Assembly: GCF_010668805.1 (NCBI RefSeq)
Contig: NZ_WUFT01000008.1
Coordinates: forward strand, 62,001-126,000
Direction: 5' to 3'
From: Rhizobium phaseoli
GTDB taxonomy: Bacteria; Pseudomonadota; Alphaproteobacteria; Rhizobiales; Rhizobiaceae
Length of the DNA: 64,000 bases
The notes beneath the pieces were generated by a model. The model ran no database searches, was not told where the DNA came from, and saw only the letters and a program-made list of their open reading frames with translations. Both the position numbers and the translations under genes were made by a program. Position 1 is the stretch's first letter. Each line of letters opens with the position of its first letter. Below are positions 43,629-52,558 of the stretch, in pieces.

Positions 43629-44615
43629 ATGGCGACTGTCAGCAGTTTCGAGAACCTGTCTCATCCGACACGGTCCGAACTGCGCCAATTCGCCGAGCTT
43701 TTCATGCCCCTATTCCAGGCCTCCTCCGACGAGGCCAAGCGCCAGGCGGTCGCGGCGCTCTCCCAGTGCGAAAACATGCCGGCCGCCGTGGCGCTGTTCA
43801 TCGGGAACCAGCCGATCGAGATCGCAGCCCCTTTTCTTGCCGCCTCCAAGGCAGTCGCCGACGATACGCTGATTACCATCGCGCGCACGCAGGGTGCAGC
43901 ACATGTCAGGGCGATCGTCAGCCGCGATTCGCTCTCGCCGAAGGTCATCGATGCGCTGGTGGCACTGCGCCAGAGCCAACCGCGGCCGGCGGCCGCACGG
44001 GCGCCAATCACAGAAGCACAGACGGTTGCGCTTTCGCCGGCGCCGACCGAGACCACCGAGGCGGAGGCGTTGCAGGGGCAGCGGCTTGCCAATGAAGAGG
44101 CGCTGCGCGAGCGTATCCTCGGTCTTGCCGGTCATCTCGGCCGGGCCGACGAGGACAGGCTTGGGCTGCGCACGCTCACCGACATTCAGGAGGCTTTGCT
44201 GGTACGTTTCGCCCGCTCGCGCGAGGCGACGCATTTCGCAACCGCGCTTGCCGATGCGCTGTCGGCCAGCCGCTGGCTTGCCGAGCGCATCATGCTCGAT
44301 CTTTCCGGCCAACAGCTCGCGACGACGCTGACCAGCCTCGGCATGGGCTTTCTCGACGCCGTCTTCGTACTCGAGAAGCTCTATCCGCACCTTGCCGAAC
44401 AGCAGCACAACGTCACACGCGGCTGGATGGTGCTCGATGCGCTCGACCCGGAAGAATGCCACGAACGTGTGGACGCCTGGCGCCGCGCCGATCGCTACAC
44501 CTATAAGCCCGAAGTGGCCAATGCGCCGGCGCTCCAGGAAACGGAAAACCACCGCTTCATTCGACAGTCGCCGCCGCAACGCGACTTGCGTGTCCTCGGA
44601 CGCCGGTCGCGCTAG
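43629..44615 (+). CDS. DUF2336-domain protein
   Basis: This 328-residue cytoplasmic protein is almost all helical, with HEAT-like repeats, as expected for DUF2336: RSELRQFAELFMPLFQASSD, then IARTQGAAHVRAIVSRDSLS and LDLSGQQLATTLTSLGMGF. A low-complexity Pro/Ala segment (about 120-140) separates two helical halves. The ATG at 43629 has AAGGA about ten bases upstream. The function is unknown; DUF2336 proteins often lie near cell-cycle or envelope genes. A truncated repeat element begins at its stop codon. Confidence 0.85.
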   Translation: MATVSSFENLSHPTRSELRQFAELFMPLFQASSDEAKRQAVAALSQCENMPAAVALFIGNQPIEIAAPFLAASKAVADDTLITIARTQGAAHVRAIVSRDSLSPKVIDALVALRQSQPRPAAARAPITEAQTVALSPAPTETTEAEALQGQRLANEEALRERILGLAGHLGRADEDRLGLRTLTDIQEALLVRFARSREATHFATALADALSASRWLAERIMLDLSGQQLATTLTSLGMGFLDAVFVLEKLYPHLAEQQHNVTRGWMVLDALDPEECHERVDAWRRADRYTYKPEVANAPALQETENHRFIRQSPPQRDLRVLGRRSR

Positions 44616-44664
44616 AACAGGATGTCATAAGAAAGCCGCGTACACTTTTGCGCGACATGCTTAG
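44612..44664. repeat. Dispersed rhizobial repeat, family A, truncated
   Basis: The right half of the element, from GTCATAAGAAAGCCGCGTAC to TTTTGCGCGACATGCTTAG, starts at the stop codon of the DUF2336 gene and ends about 30 bp before the convergent DUF1491 gene. Confidence 0.7.
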
Positions 44665-44693
44665 CTGCCAGCCTCGGTCATTCGGCTCGACCG

Positions 44694-45038
44694 TCAGCCT
44701 TCTTTCGCGAGCGGGAGCATGTCTCCCAATTCCTCCACCTCCAGCTCGACGATCCAGAGATCGGGGTCGAACCGGCGTTCGCGCTCCAGCATGGCACGCA
44801 CCGCTTCCGGATCGCTACGCGACAAGCGGATCTCAAACAGCCGGCCGAAGGCCTCGCCCTCGCCGAAGGCGGTCTGCGGCGCCGGTGCGTAAAGGGTTTC
44901 CAAGCCATCGCGAAAATGCTGGCGGATGAAGATCGCACCCGCCTCCTCCGCCCCCTTCTTTTCGACGGCGGCAAAATCGCCGCTGGCGAAGACGCGGCGC
45001 AGGAGGGCGGAAACGAAGATGTCAGCGCGTAATCTCAT
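44694..45038 (-). CDS. DUF1491 protein
   Basis: This 114-residue protein matches the DUF1491 family of alphaproteobacteria: MRLRADIFVSALLRRVFASG, then EEAGAIFIRQHFRDGLETLY and the end DPDLWIVELEVEELGDMLPL. The fold is unknown and there is no export signal. In related genomes such a gene often lies near the peptidoglycan-binding and histidine kinase genes found further on here, which suggests that the SDR/AraC pair between them was inserted later. Confidence 0.88.
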   Translation of the reverse strand: MRLRADIFVSALLRRVFASGDFAAVEKKGAEEAGAIFIRQHFRDGLETLYAPAPQTAFGEGEAFGRLFEIRLSRSDPEAVRAMLERERRFDPDLWIVELEVEELGDMLPLAKEG

Positions 45039-45252
45039 CGGCGCGGTATAGACCGGGGCGCAGGCCTCGGCAATGCGGCGGCAAGCATTGCCCCTGGGGT
45101 TGCTCCTGGGGTCAGACCTTGACGGCCAGCCGCAATCCGCCCCAGTGCCGTTGGCGGACGGTGATCGGCGCTCCGCGCCTCAATCAGACAAGCTTCAGGC
45201 AGCATGGTTGATAAGTTGCAAGCAGCGTTCGCATCTTGGACTGGGCGACCCG

Positions 45253-46227
45253 TCAGCTGGCGACGAAGCCCGTCAGCCGCTCGCTCAACTGCCAGAGGCG
45301 TTCGGCGAGTTCCGCATCGGTTGCCCAAGGACGGACACCGAGCATCTCGGTCGTATCACCGGGGACGGCGGTAGCGATATTGCAGTTCTCGCAATAGACG
45401 CCGCCCAGACCGTCGAGCTTCTCGCTGACGGTGCACCACACGATGGTCGCAGCCCCCTGCTCTATCGTCTTTTTGTTGTTTTCCGGATCGATGACCGGAT
45501 TGCCATTCTCGTCGACATAACCGCTCGCCTTGAGAAAGTCGCTCGACTGATGGCGGACCAGATTGGTGGTGACGATACCGCCGGGATGCAGCGAGAAGGC
45601 TCTGATACCGTGCTTTGCACCCAAAGCGTCCAGTGACACCGCAAAGAGAGCATTTGCCGTCTTCGACTGGCCATAGGCGAGATAAGGCGCGTATGCGCGG
45701 CTCTCGAAATTCGGATCGTCGAAATCGACGCCGGAGAAGACGTGACCGCGCGAGGAGACGGCGACGACGCGCGCACCCTCGGCCTTTACCATCGCCGGCC
45801 AGAGGCGGGCAGTGAGCTGGAAATGGCCGAGATGATTGGTGGAGAATTGGGACTCATATCCCCGGGCGTCGCGCGTCAGCGGGTTCGCCATCACGGCGGC
45901 ATTGTTAACAAGAAAATGCAAGGGCGCGCCGCTTTCAAGAAAGCGGTCGGCGAAGTCGTCGATAGAGCCGGGGTCCATCAGGTCGAGCGTTTCCAGTGCA
46001 AGGCCGGGAATGCCTTCCACGGCAGCCTTGGCTTTCCCGAGATTGCGGGCGGGGACGACAACCCTGGCGCCGGCTTGGGCGAGCACACGAGCCGTCTCCA
46101 AGCCAAGACCGGAATAACCGCCGGTGACGATCGCGACCTTGCCTGAGAGATCGTGCCCGGCAATGACCTCCTCGGCGGTCGAAGCGGCACCGAAGCCAGA
46201 ACCGATGGGAGCCTGTGGAGTAGACAT
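45253..46227 (-). CDS. Short-chain dehydrogenase (retinol-dehydrogenase/protochlorophyllide-reductase-like)
   Basis: The 324-residue product has the Rossmann motif VTGGYSGLGLETARVLA, the NNAAVMANP segment, Ser in VAVSSRGHVF and the catalytic Tyr-x-x-x-Lys in YLAYGQSKTANALFA. This is the extended SDR subgroup that acts on hydrophobic alcohols or aldehydes. The ATG at 46227 has GGAGG seven to eleven bases upstream. It is divergent from an araC gene that probably controls it. The substrate is unknown. Confidence 0.92.
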   Translation of the reverse strand: MSTPQAPIGSGFGAASTAEEVIAGHDLSGKVAIVTGGYSGLGLETARVLAQAGARVVVPARNLGKAKAAVEGIPGLALETLDLMDPGSIDDFADRFLESGAPLHFLVNNAAVMANPLTRDARGYESQFSTNHLGHFQLTARLWPAMVKAEGARVVAVSSRGHVFSGVDFDDPNFESRAYAPYLAYGQSKTANALFAVSLDALGAKHGIRAFSLHPGGIVTTNLVRHQSSDFLKASGYVDENGNPVIDPENNKKTIEQGAATIVWCTVSEKLDGLGGVYCENCNIATAVPGDTTEMLGVRPWATDAELAERLWQLSERLTGFVAS

Positions 46228-46323
46228 GGTATGCCTCCGTGGTTGCATGATGGCCTTATATACGTCCGGGAAACGGGATTCTGAATGCTTGCAAATCCCA
46301 ATTTCCTGCTTCATCGTTCACAA

Positions 46324-47322
46324 ATGATCAGCGATCCGCTCTCTGAAATGCTCAATCTGCTCGATGCGCGCTGCCTTGTGTCCGGCGGGCTGGTTGCCGG
46401 CGGCGCCTGGGCGCTGCGTTTCCCCCGGCCGAATAGGATCAAGATCAGCGCGGTCGCCAAAGGGCGCTGCTGGCTTTGGCTCGACAATGGCAGTGAACCG
46501 ATTCTGCTCGAGGCAGGCGACGTTGCGCTTCTGAACGGTCGGCACTCCTTCATCCTGGCGAGTGACCTTGCAGTTGCGCCGACCGATGCGGTCAGCGCCT
46601 TCAAGGAGAAGATCGACGGCATGGCGCGCCACGGCGTTGGCGAGGATTTCCATTATCTCGGCGGCCACATCGCGCTCGGACCGCAGGGCATGGAGCTGCT
46701 GTCCGACATGCTGCCGCCGATCATCCATGTGCGCGCCGCCCTTGCCGAAGCCGGCGTGCTGTGCTGGCTGCTCGACCAGTTGGTGCGGGAGATGGCGGCA
46801 AAGCGGCCGGGCGCCCTGCTCGTCTCAACACAGCTTGCGCAGTTGATGTTCGTCCAGGTGCTGAGGGCGCACATCATGAGTTCGGCGCCCCTGACGGTCG
46901 GATGGCTCCGAGCCTTCGGCGACGATCGCATTGCGCCGGCGCTGCGGCTGATACATGGCGATCCCGGCCGGTCCTGGCAGCTTGGCGAACTGGCAAAGGC
47001 CGCCGGCATGTCGCGCACGAGCTTTGCGTTACGGTTCAAGACAGTGGCGGGGGTTGCACCGCTCACCTACCTCACCGGCTGGCGCATGCGTCTTGCCGAA
47101 CGCGAGCTGCGCGATGGCAGCATGCCGGTTTCGGCGCTGGCGCTTTCGCTCGGCTACGCATCCGAAAGCGCCTTCAGCAACGCCTTCAAGCGGATGACCG
47201 GTAGCGCGCCGAAGCGTTATCGTGCTGCGATGGCCCGCGAGGCCGGGCCGATCGAAGAGGTGGTGGATGTCGAGGGCCAGGCGATGACGGCACATTACCG
47301 GCCGTTAAAGGCGGCATCGTAG
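46324..47322 (+). CDS. AraC-family regulator with cupin N-terminal domain
   Basis: This 332-residue protein has an N-terminal cupin-like domain (LSEMLNLLDARCLVSGGLVA; WLWLDNGSEPILLEAGDVAL) and two C-terminal helix-turn-helix motifs (LGELAKAAGMSRTSFALRFK and VSALALSLGYASESAFSNAF). It is divergent from the SDR gene, the usual layout for this class and its target. The ATG at 46324 is preferred over an upstream one at 46285 because it matches the standard start of the cupin domain. Confidence 0.92.
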   Translation: MISDPLSEMLNLLDARCLVSGGLVAGGAWALRFPRPNRIKISAVAKGRCWLWLDNGSEPILLEAGDVALLNGRHSFILASDLAVAPTDAVSAFKEKIDGMARHGVGEDFHYLGGHIALGPQGMELLSDMLPPIIHVRAALAEAGVLCWLLDQLVREMAAKRPGALLVSTQLAQLMFVQVLRAHIMSSAPLTVGWLRAFGDDRIAPALRLIHGDPGRSWQLGELAKAAGMSRTSFALRFKTVAGVAPLTYLTGWRMRLAERELRDGSMPVSALALSLGYASESAFSNAFKRMTGSAPKRYRAAMAREAGPIEEVVDVEGQAMTAHYRPLKAAS

Positions 47323-47326
47323 CGGC

Positions 47327-47395
47327 TAAAGCGCGTTGTTTTTATGGGTGTCTTTATCCGAGAACCGCCGCACGCTTCCTGATGACCTGCATTAG
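47327..47395. repeat. Dispersed rhizobial repeat, family A, shortened
   Basis: The sequence from TAAAGCGCG through CGAGAACCGCCGCACGCTTC to GACCTGCATTAG fills the gap between the convergent araC and peptidoglycan-binding genes. Its last TTA is the stop codon of the leftward gene. Confidence 0.7.
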
Positions 47396-48315
47396 ATCGC
47401 GCCGATTTCCTCGAGTTTTTTCAGTACGGCCTGGGTCGGCTCGCCGTTTTCGGGCAGGTTGTAGTGCTTCTGGAAATGGCGGATGGCCGCGCGGGTCTGC
47501 TCGCCGGCGACGCCGTCGACGCCGACATTGGCATAGGCCATGTTGGAAAGACCCTTCTGGATCTTCAGCACCAGGTCGACATTGGTAATTTCGCTTGATG
47601 GAACCTGCTTTGCGGATGACGAAGCGGTTTTGACGGTCTTTTCGGCGCTGCGGATCGCCGCTGCCACCGGGTCTTCCGCCGCCGCCTTCGAACTCACATC
47701 CTCGGGCGGCTTGTCGGCGGGTATCGTCGAAGGGCCTGATGCATCGGTCTTCAACGCCACCAATACCTCGGGCGTCGGATCGCCGGTCTGGGCCATGCCG
47801 ACGGTTTCCTCGAAGAACAGGATGGCCGCACTGGTGCGGGGGCCGATGACCCCGTCGGGTATGCCGTTATAGAGGCCGCGGCGCACCAGCTGCTGCTGGA
47901 TGTCCATGACAAGCTGGCTCGGCTGCTGGCCGGGCGCGGCAGGCGCCGGCGTTGCGTTGGTGGTGGTCGCGGCATCCTCCGGCCGTTCGATCCGAAAGGT
48001 GGTGACGTCGCCCTGCTGCTCTTCGGCTGGGCGGCGGGCGCCGAGCACGTTGGGAGACTGCGGATCGCGGGTGCGGAAAATCGGATGCGGATGCAGGCCC
48101 GGCTGATACCAGAGCGCGTTGGCGGCGACGAAGGAGAAGATGACGACGAAGGTGATCGTGCCGCCGGCAACCGATGGATTGCGGCCGATGACGCCGCCGA
48201 GCACCGAGGCGCCCTGCAGGCTGAGGCCGCCGAGCGCCGCTGCGCCCGACATCAAGAGGCCCGGCTGCTGCCGTCCCCCTTTTCCCTTAGGCGATTTTCG
48301 CTTGCGCGCGGCCAT
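47392..48315 (-). CDS. Membrane-anchored peptidoglycan-binding protein
   Basis: This 307-residue protein has a basic N-terminus (MAARKRKSPKGKGGRQQPG), a transmembrane helix (about 52-70) and two peptidoglycan-binding type 1 domains: IQQQLVRRGLYNGIPDGVIG and IQKGLSNMAYANVGVDGVAG, separated by a Pro/Ala/Ser-rich linker. It probably links the inner membrane to the cell wall. It overlaps the end of the histidine kinase gene by 29 bases and is thus coupled to it. The stop codon is supplied by the repeat. Confidence 0.88.
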   Translation of the reverse strand: MAARKRKSPKGKGGRQQPGLLMSGAAALGGLSLQGASVLGGVIGRNPSVAGGTITFVVIFSFVAANALWYQPGLHPHPIFRTRDPQSPNVLGARRPAEEQQGDVTTFRIERPEDAATTTNATPAPAAPGQQPSQLVMDIQQQLVRRGLYNGIPDGVIGPRTSAAILFFEETVGMAQTGDPTPEVLVALKTDASGPSTIPADKPPEDVSSKAAAEDPVAAAIRSAEKTVKTASSSAKQVPSSEITNVDLVLKIQKGLSNMAYANVGVDGVAGEQTRAAIRHFQKHYNLPENGEPTQAVLKKLEEIGAI

Positions 48316-49828
48316 CGAAACGCCCCTCCCCCAATTCTGCACCTGCATGGACCGCGCCCTTCAGCCGCGGTGGGAACTCGACAGTCGCGCCATGGCCGGC
48401 GTCTTCGGCGCGCACGGCGCCTGAGCCGTCGACTGCAATCTCGATGGTGATGATCGTGCCTTCGCCGGGTTGGCTGGCGATGGCGAAATGCCCGCCATGC
48501 AGCGCCACCAGCCCCTTGACCAGCGAAAGACCAAGGCCAGTGCCTTCGAAGCGGCGGGTATAGTCGTTCTGGATCTGGACGAAGGGCTGGCCGAGCAATG
48601 CCAGCTTGTCGGCCGCAATACCGATGCCGGTGTCACTGACCGTCAGCTTAAGGATGCCGTCGCGCGCCGCCGCATCGACCGAGACGACGCCGCCTGCCTC
48701 GGTGAACTTGATGGCATTGCCGACGAGATTGATGAGGATCTGCTGGATGGCGCGCTGATCGGCAACGATCTCGCCGAGACCGCGCTGGATCCGGCTGGTC
48801 AGCGTCAGGCCCTTGGTCTTGGCCTGCAATGCCAGCATCGATTCGCAGGATTTGACCGAGCTTGATATATCGAAAGCTTCGAGGATCAGCTCGTAGCGAC
48901 CGGCTTCGATCTTGCTCATGTCGAGCATGGTGTTGACGACGGACAAGAGATGGGCGCCGGATTCACGCACGAGGCCGACATATTCGCGCTGGCGGTCGTT
49001 TTCGAACTTGCCGAAATATTCTCCTATCAGGATGTCGGAAAAACCGAGAATGGCGTTCAGCGGCGTGCGCAACTCGTGGCTGACGGCGGCGAGGAAGCGC
49101 GATTTGGCGTCGTTTGCCGATTCGGCATCGGCGACGCGGTTTTGAGCTTCGGCACGCAGCTGCTGTTCGACGGAGACATCGTGCAGCTGGGCAATGACGG
49201 CGGCAAGTTCGCCATCGGCGTCGCGCCGGGCCGTCATGTCCATTCTGAGATAAGCGAACTGGCGTTGATCACGCGCGACCGAGGGGCGGTCGATGCGCAG
49301 GTCGACGCATTGAGCATCCTCGCCCCGGCGCAGGCCATCGAGCGCCTGCAGGAAAAGGATGCGGTCGGAGACATGCACCTGTTCCAGGAAACCCCTGCCC
49401 TTGGGATCGCGCATCCAGGCGAGAAAATCGCGCCGGTCGCGGCCGCCGACGGTCGCTACGCTGCCATGCGGGTCCAGGAAGAAGACGAGGCCGGGGGTGG
49501 CGGCAAGGAAGAAATCCTCGGCCGACTGCGTCGCGATACCGGCGGACGAACCCTGACGGGCGAGCGCGATGCTGCCGACGGCGGAAAAGAGAAAGGCAGC
49601 GCAGACCATCGCGACGCCTGCCGGCAAGGCGACGGCCGGACTGGTGACCGCCGAAAGTCCGACAGGAGCGGCAATAAGAGCGGCCGACGAGAACAGCACG
49701 AGGCGGCGCAGGATCGCGAGCTCGCGTTGGCGCACGGCTTCGCCGCCGCCCGTCCGGGAGAGCCAGCTTGTCGCCGCCCGGTCTACCAGGGCCGTCACCC
49801 AGCCGCCAATGTTACTCAATACACGCAC
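48287..49828 (-). CDS. Membrane sensor histidine kinase, PdhS/DivJ-PleC-like
   Basis: The 513-residue product has two transmembrane helices (about 42-85), a PAS-like region, and a kinase core with the H-box FLAAVSHELRTPLNAILGFS, the N-box LVGNAIKFTEAGG and G-box GTGLGLSLVKGL. The dimerisation sequence with ILIGEYFGKFENDRQREYV is typical of the PdhS group that controls DivK and the alphaproteobacterial cell cycle (DivJ, PleC, CbrA). Which one it is cannot be told here. The start is probably the GTG at 49828. It is followed by the peptidoglycan-binding gene with a 29-base overlap. Confidence 0.85.
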   Translation of the reverse strand: MRVLSNIGGWVTALVDRAATSWLSRTGGGEAVRQRELAILRRLVLFSSAALIAAPVGLSAVTSPAVALPAGVAMVCAAFLFSAVGSIALARQGSSAGIATQSAEDFFLAATPGLVFFLDPHGSVATVGGRDRRDFLAWMRDPKGRGFLEQVHVSDRILFLQALDGLRRGEDAQCVDLRIDRPSVARDQRQFAYLRMDMTARRDADGELAAVIAQLHDVSVEQQLRAEAQNRVADAESANDAKSRFLAAVSHELRTPLNAILGFSDILIGEYFGKFENDRQREYVGLVRESGAHLLSVVNTMLDMSKIEAGRYELILEAFDISSSVKSCESMLALQAKTKGLTLTSRIQRGLGEIVADQRAIQQILINLVGNAIKFTEAGGVVSVDAAARDGILKLTVSDTGIGIAADKLALLGQPFVQIQNDYTRRFEGTGLGLSLVKGLVALHGGHFAIASQPGEGTIITIEIAVDGSGAVRAEDAGHGATVEFPPRLKGAVHAGAELGEGRFDGRAQAKIA

Positions 49829-50279
49829 GCAATACCCGCCCGAAAGGCTGTCTATCGATCCGGACAATAGGCCTTGGCGACTTAAAGAAAGGATAAGGCA
49901 AAAGCGCTGTTCACAGCTGGAAAGCGCCGAAAATCCCGTTTTGAAGCATCTGGAAGGCACTTTGCCTTTTGTGGTTAATAGCAGGTAAGCGACGGATTTT
50001 CCTCATATTTCAGCATTGCATTAACGCCTGTGGCAAGGCGAGCCGGCAAAAGCCCTGCAATTGCAAGCAGGTGCTGCCCTGATGCTTAACGGTGATCGGT
50101 CGCATTCGACTAAAATGTCCGTCAAATGCCGTTCGCTAAAATTTGAACTAAATTTGCCGCAAATGCCCACGAGTTTCGAAAAGCGGCGTTCGCAACTTGG
50201 CGGTAGGGTGAAAACACACCGGACAACCGGCCTGATTCGGCGACAAGAACCGGACGGGAAAACAGGATGGGCAACGACA
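49829..50279. other. Divergent intergenic region between the kinase and DUF5330 genes
   Basis: About 450 bases without a supported gene. It must contain promoters for both flanking genes. TTAA-containing sites (GGTTAATAGC, GCATTAACGCC, CTTAACGG) could be CtrA-type elements, which would fit a cell-cycle kinase, but no full consensus was found. A frame continuous with the DUF5330 gene runs from 50061 without coding character. Confidence 0.4.
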
Positions 50280-50774
50280 ATGTGGTTTCTGATCAAAGGA
50301 TCCTTCTGGTTTGGCCTTGTGCTCGTGCTTCTTTCCGTCTTCAGCACGGAGAGTTCCGACAAGCTCGCCAACGGCCCGCAATTGCAGCTTTCCGACGCGT
50401 TTACGGCGGCAAGCGGCGCCTATGACTATCTCACCGGCATGTGCTCGGAAAAGCCCGAGGTCTGCGCCAAGGGCGCCGAAACCGCCACGGCGCTCGGCTA
50501 CCGGGCCCGTGAAGGCGCCCGCGTCGCCTACGAACTTCTCGACAGCCAATTCAACGGCGAGATGCCGGCGACCGCAAAGCGCGCCGAACCGCAGGTGCCG
50601 GTGGCGCTCAACATGCCCTCACTGGCCGCACCCGCCATCCAGGAAAAGCTGCGCGAGGCAAGGGCCGCGCTGAACCAGCCGATGCCTTACCGCCCGCCGG
50701 TCGAGGATGACGCCTCTGCCGCGACCGTTGTCACCGGCGCGATCCCGCTACCCACGCCGAAGCCGGCGATCTGA
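50280..50774 (+). CDS. DUF5330-like protein with N-terminal anchor
   Basis: This 164-residue protein starts MWFLIKGSFWFGLVLVLLSV, a signal anchor, followed by a helical domain with two cysteines (LTGMCSEKPEVCAKGAETA) typical of DUF5330 of rhizobia, then a Pro/Ala-rich C-terminus. It is probably periplasmic. The function is unknown. A strong terminator follows it at 50861. Confidence 0.8.
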   Translation: MWFLIKGSFWFGLVLVLLSVFSTESSDKLANGPQLQLSDAFTAASGAYDYLTGMCSEKPEVCAKGAETATALGYRAREGARVAYELLDSQFNGEMPATAKRAEPQVPVALNMPSLAAPAIQEKLREARAALNQPMPYRPPVEDDASAATVVTGAIPLPTPKPAI

Positions 50775-50860
50775 TTTTTCTGAACTTGCATCGGTGGTCC
50801 GCATGACGCGGAAATGCCCCATGCCTGACGTGCCTGCCCTGTTTAATTCAGCATTTGCTG

Positions 50861-50889
50861 CGCCGTGAGGATGCCCATCCCTCACGGCG
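50861..50889 (+). terminator. Rho-independent terminator after the DUF5330 gene
   Basis: CGCCGTGAGG, an eight-to-nine base loop, then CCTCACGGCG form a perfect 10-bp stem followed by TTTCTTTTT. It is 86 bases after the stop codon. Confidence 0.9.
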
Positions 50890-50897
50890 TTTCTTTT

Positions 50898-51004
50898 TAA
50901 TGCATGTCCTCAGGAAGTGTGCCGCGGTTCTGAGATAACGACATGCATGAAAACAAAGAATTGAAGCGTGTCGCATGAATCCTGTTCGACGCGACGCGCT
51001 TTAA
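50898..51004. repeat. Dispersed rhizobial repeat, family A, inverted, near full length
   Basis: This copy is in reverse orientation: TAATGCATGTCCTCAGGAAG, then GATAACGACATGCATG and CGACGCGACGCGCTTTAAC. It lies between the terminator of the DUF5330 gene and the sufE gene, beginning directly at the end of the terminator's T-run. Confidence 0.8.
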
Positions 51005-51062
51005 CGGTTCAAATCCGCCGGTCTTTCACCTATATGCAGGTTTAAGATTGAAAGGCTTTCCC

Positions 51063-51485
51063 ATGGCATCCCTCGACCAGATCATCGACGACTTCGCCTT
51101 CCTGGACGATTGGGAAGACCGTTACCGCTATGTCATCGAACTCGGCAAGGCGCTGCCAGACCTCGCCGACGAGAAGCGCACGTCCGAAAACAAGGTGATG
51201 GGCTGTGCCAGTCAGGTGTGGCTGGTGACGCATACCACAGGCGATCCCGACAACCCGGTGATGAGCTTTGAGGGTGATTCGGATGCCCATATCGTGCGCG
51301 GCCTCGTCGCCATCGTGCTCGCCACCTATTCCGGCAAGACGGCAGCCGAGATCGCCGGGCTCGATGCTTTCGAGATTTTCTCGAAGATCGGTCTGGTGGA
51401 GAACCTGTCGTCACAGCGCTCGAACGGACTGCGGTCGATGGTCAACAGGATCCGGGAAGAAGCAACGATTCGCGCCGCGGCCTGA
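51063..51485 (+). CDS. sufE: SufE-family sulfur acceptor protein
   Basis: SufE accepts sulfur from the cysteine desulfurase SufS and passes it to the iron-sulfur cluster scaffold. The 140-residue product has the acceptor Cys48 in NKVMGCASQVWLVTH, the early WEDRYRYVIELGKALP segment and the C-terminal RSNGLRSMVNRI. The ATG at 51063 is chosen as the family start. It stands alone here, away from the suf operon, as is often seen in rhizobia. Confidence 0.94.
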   Translation: MASLDQIIDDFAFLDDWEDRYRYVIELGKALPDLADEKRTSENKVMGCASQVWLVTHTTGDPDNPVMSFEGDSDAHIVRGLVAIVLATYSGKTAAEIAGLDAFEIFSKIGLVENLSSQRSNGLRSMVNRIREEATIRAAA

Positions 51486-51637
51486 AGTGTTTGACCGGCT
51501 TTGACAGATCCCCGGCCAAGCGATTCGCACAGCCCGGCTCGGCGGATCAGTATATTAACACTTGCTGATAGTACAGGAATACAGTCTGCGGCCGCCGGCA
51601 AAGCATAGAGCGGCGCCCCCGCCTTACGCGCATACAG

Positions 51638-51664
51638 AAAAGCCGGGCACAAGACCCGGCTTTT
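51638..51664 (-). terminator. Terminator of rosR (bidirectional)
   Basis: AAAAGCCGGG-CACAAGA-CCCGGCTTTT is a perfect 10-bp stem with A- and T-runs at the two ends, so it can terminate in both directions. It follows the rosR stop by 24 bases on the minus strand. Confidence 0.85.
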
Positions 51665-51688
51665 GTCGTTGGTGGCTTTCGAAAAACC

Positions 51689-52120
51689 TCAGCCGCGGCC
51701 GCGCTTGCGGCGCTGACCCAAGCCCATCTCCTTTGCCAGGCGCGAACGCGCTTCGGCATAAGCGGGCGCTACCATCGGGTAGTCGGTCGGCAGGTCCCAC
51801 TTCTCGCGGTAGTCTTCCGGCGAGAGGCTGTGATGCGTCATCAGGTGACGCTTGAGGGACTTGAAGTTGCCGCCGCATTCCAGACACGTGATCTGCTCGT
51901 CCTGTACGGACTTGCGGACAGAGACTGCAGGCTTCTGTTTTTCGACGATGGCCGCAGCAGGCTGCGGTACGGACGTGTTGCTCAGTGCCGAATGCACGTC
52001 GGAAATCAGATTTGCCAAGTCGCTGACCGGGACAACATGGTTGCTGACATAAGCCGCGACGATGTCGGCCGTCAGTTCCACAAGCAGCTCCGGCGCATTG
52101 CCGGTCGCCATTTCCGTCAT
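51689..52120 (-). CDS. rosR: Ros/MucR-family zinc-finger transcriptional regulator
   Basis: RosR/MucR proteins regulate exopolysaccharide, motility and surface genes in rhizobia, and repress their own gene. The 143-residue product has a single prokaryotic C2H2-like zinc finger, [19 protein letters not shown] (Cys79, Cys82, His92, and His96/His97), then the family segment [20 protein letters not shown]. The C-terminus is basic ([11 protein letters not shown]). The name rosR versus mucR depends on genus convention. It is monocistronic with a strong terminator and a 440-bp upstream region. Confidence 0.95.
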   Translation of the reverse strand: MTEMATGNAPELLVELTADIVAAYVSNHVVPVSDLANLISDVHSALSNTSVPQPAAAIVEKQKPAVSVRKSVQDEQITCLECGGNFKSLKRHLMTHHSLSPEDYREKWDLPTDYPMVAPAYAEARSRLAKEMGLGQRRKRGRG

Positions 52121-52558
52121 ATTTTTTCTCCTGTTAGCATGCTCAAACGGCCTTTGACTGTTACGTCAAAGACCCGCCTCGTAGAAGCGAACAGCAAAAG
52201 CACATGACCGACCTTCTGTTTCGAAAAACACGAAATCCACCCCTAGATTCCGAAGAGCGAGACCTATTCTTATACTGCCTGACTGGAAACCACTACGTCA
52301 TGCCCCAGGCGATGGCCCCAGTTTAGACATAAAAAATCAAAACTGAGGGACTTGGAAGCAGTACGATTGTGATTCACAATCAGAACTCTACTTGCATTTT
52401 CAAATACCATCGTTTGGTCGAAAGGCCAATTATTATTTGTCGTTTTTCTTGAGAAAAAATGACAGATGAAGAATTAAGGCACCTAAAGGCAAGCTTTACT
52501 CACAGGTTCCTGTGCATAAGTTTTGCATAAATCTGGTAAAGCAGCGAACAGCACAGGC
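52121..52558. other. Long upstream region of rosR
   Basis: About 440 bases without a supported gene, AT-rich by local standards. It contains the 17-bp palindrome listed separately and an inverted repeat TTTTTCT-TG-AGAAAAA (52443-52458). MucR/RosR proteins prefer AT-rich DNA with T-A steps and repress themselves, so this region is the likely autoregulatory target. Confidence 0.45.
52365..52381. promoter_or_regulatory. Perfect 17-bp palindrome upstream of rosR
   Basis: GATTGTGA-T-TCACAATC is a perfect eight-base inverted repeat with a one-base centre. It lies about 245 bases before the rosR start, between rosR and phaG. Its half-sites resemble winged-helix operator halves (TGTGA/TCACA), but the spacing does not match CRP/FNR. 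The binding protein is unknown. Confidence 0.5.

Noticed and set aside
52365..52381. Interpretation as a CRP/FNR-type site
   Set aside because: The half-sites TGTGA/TCACA are separated by a single base rather than the six or so bases needed, so it cannot be a normal CRP/FNR operator.
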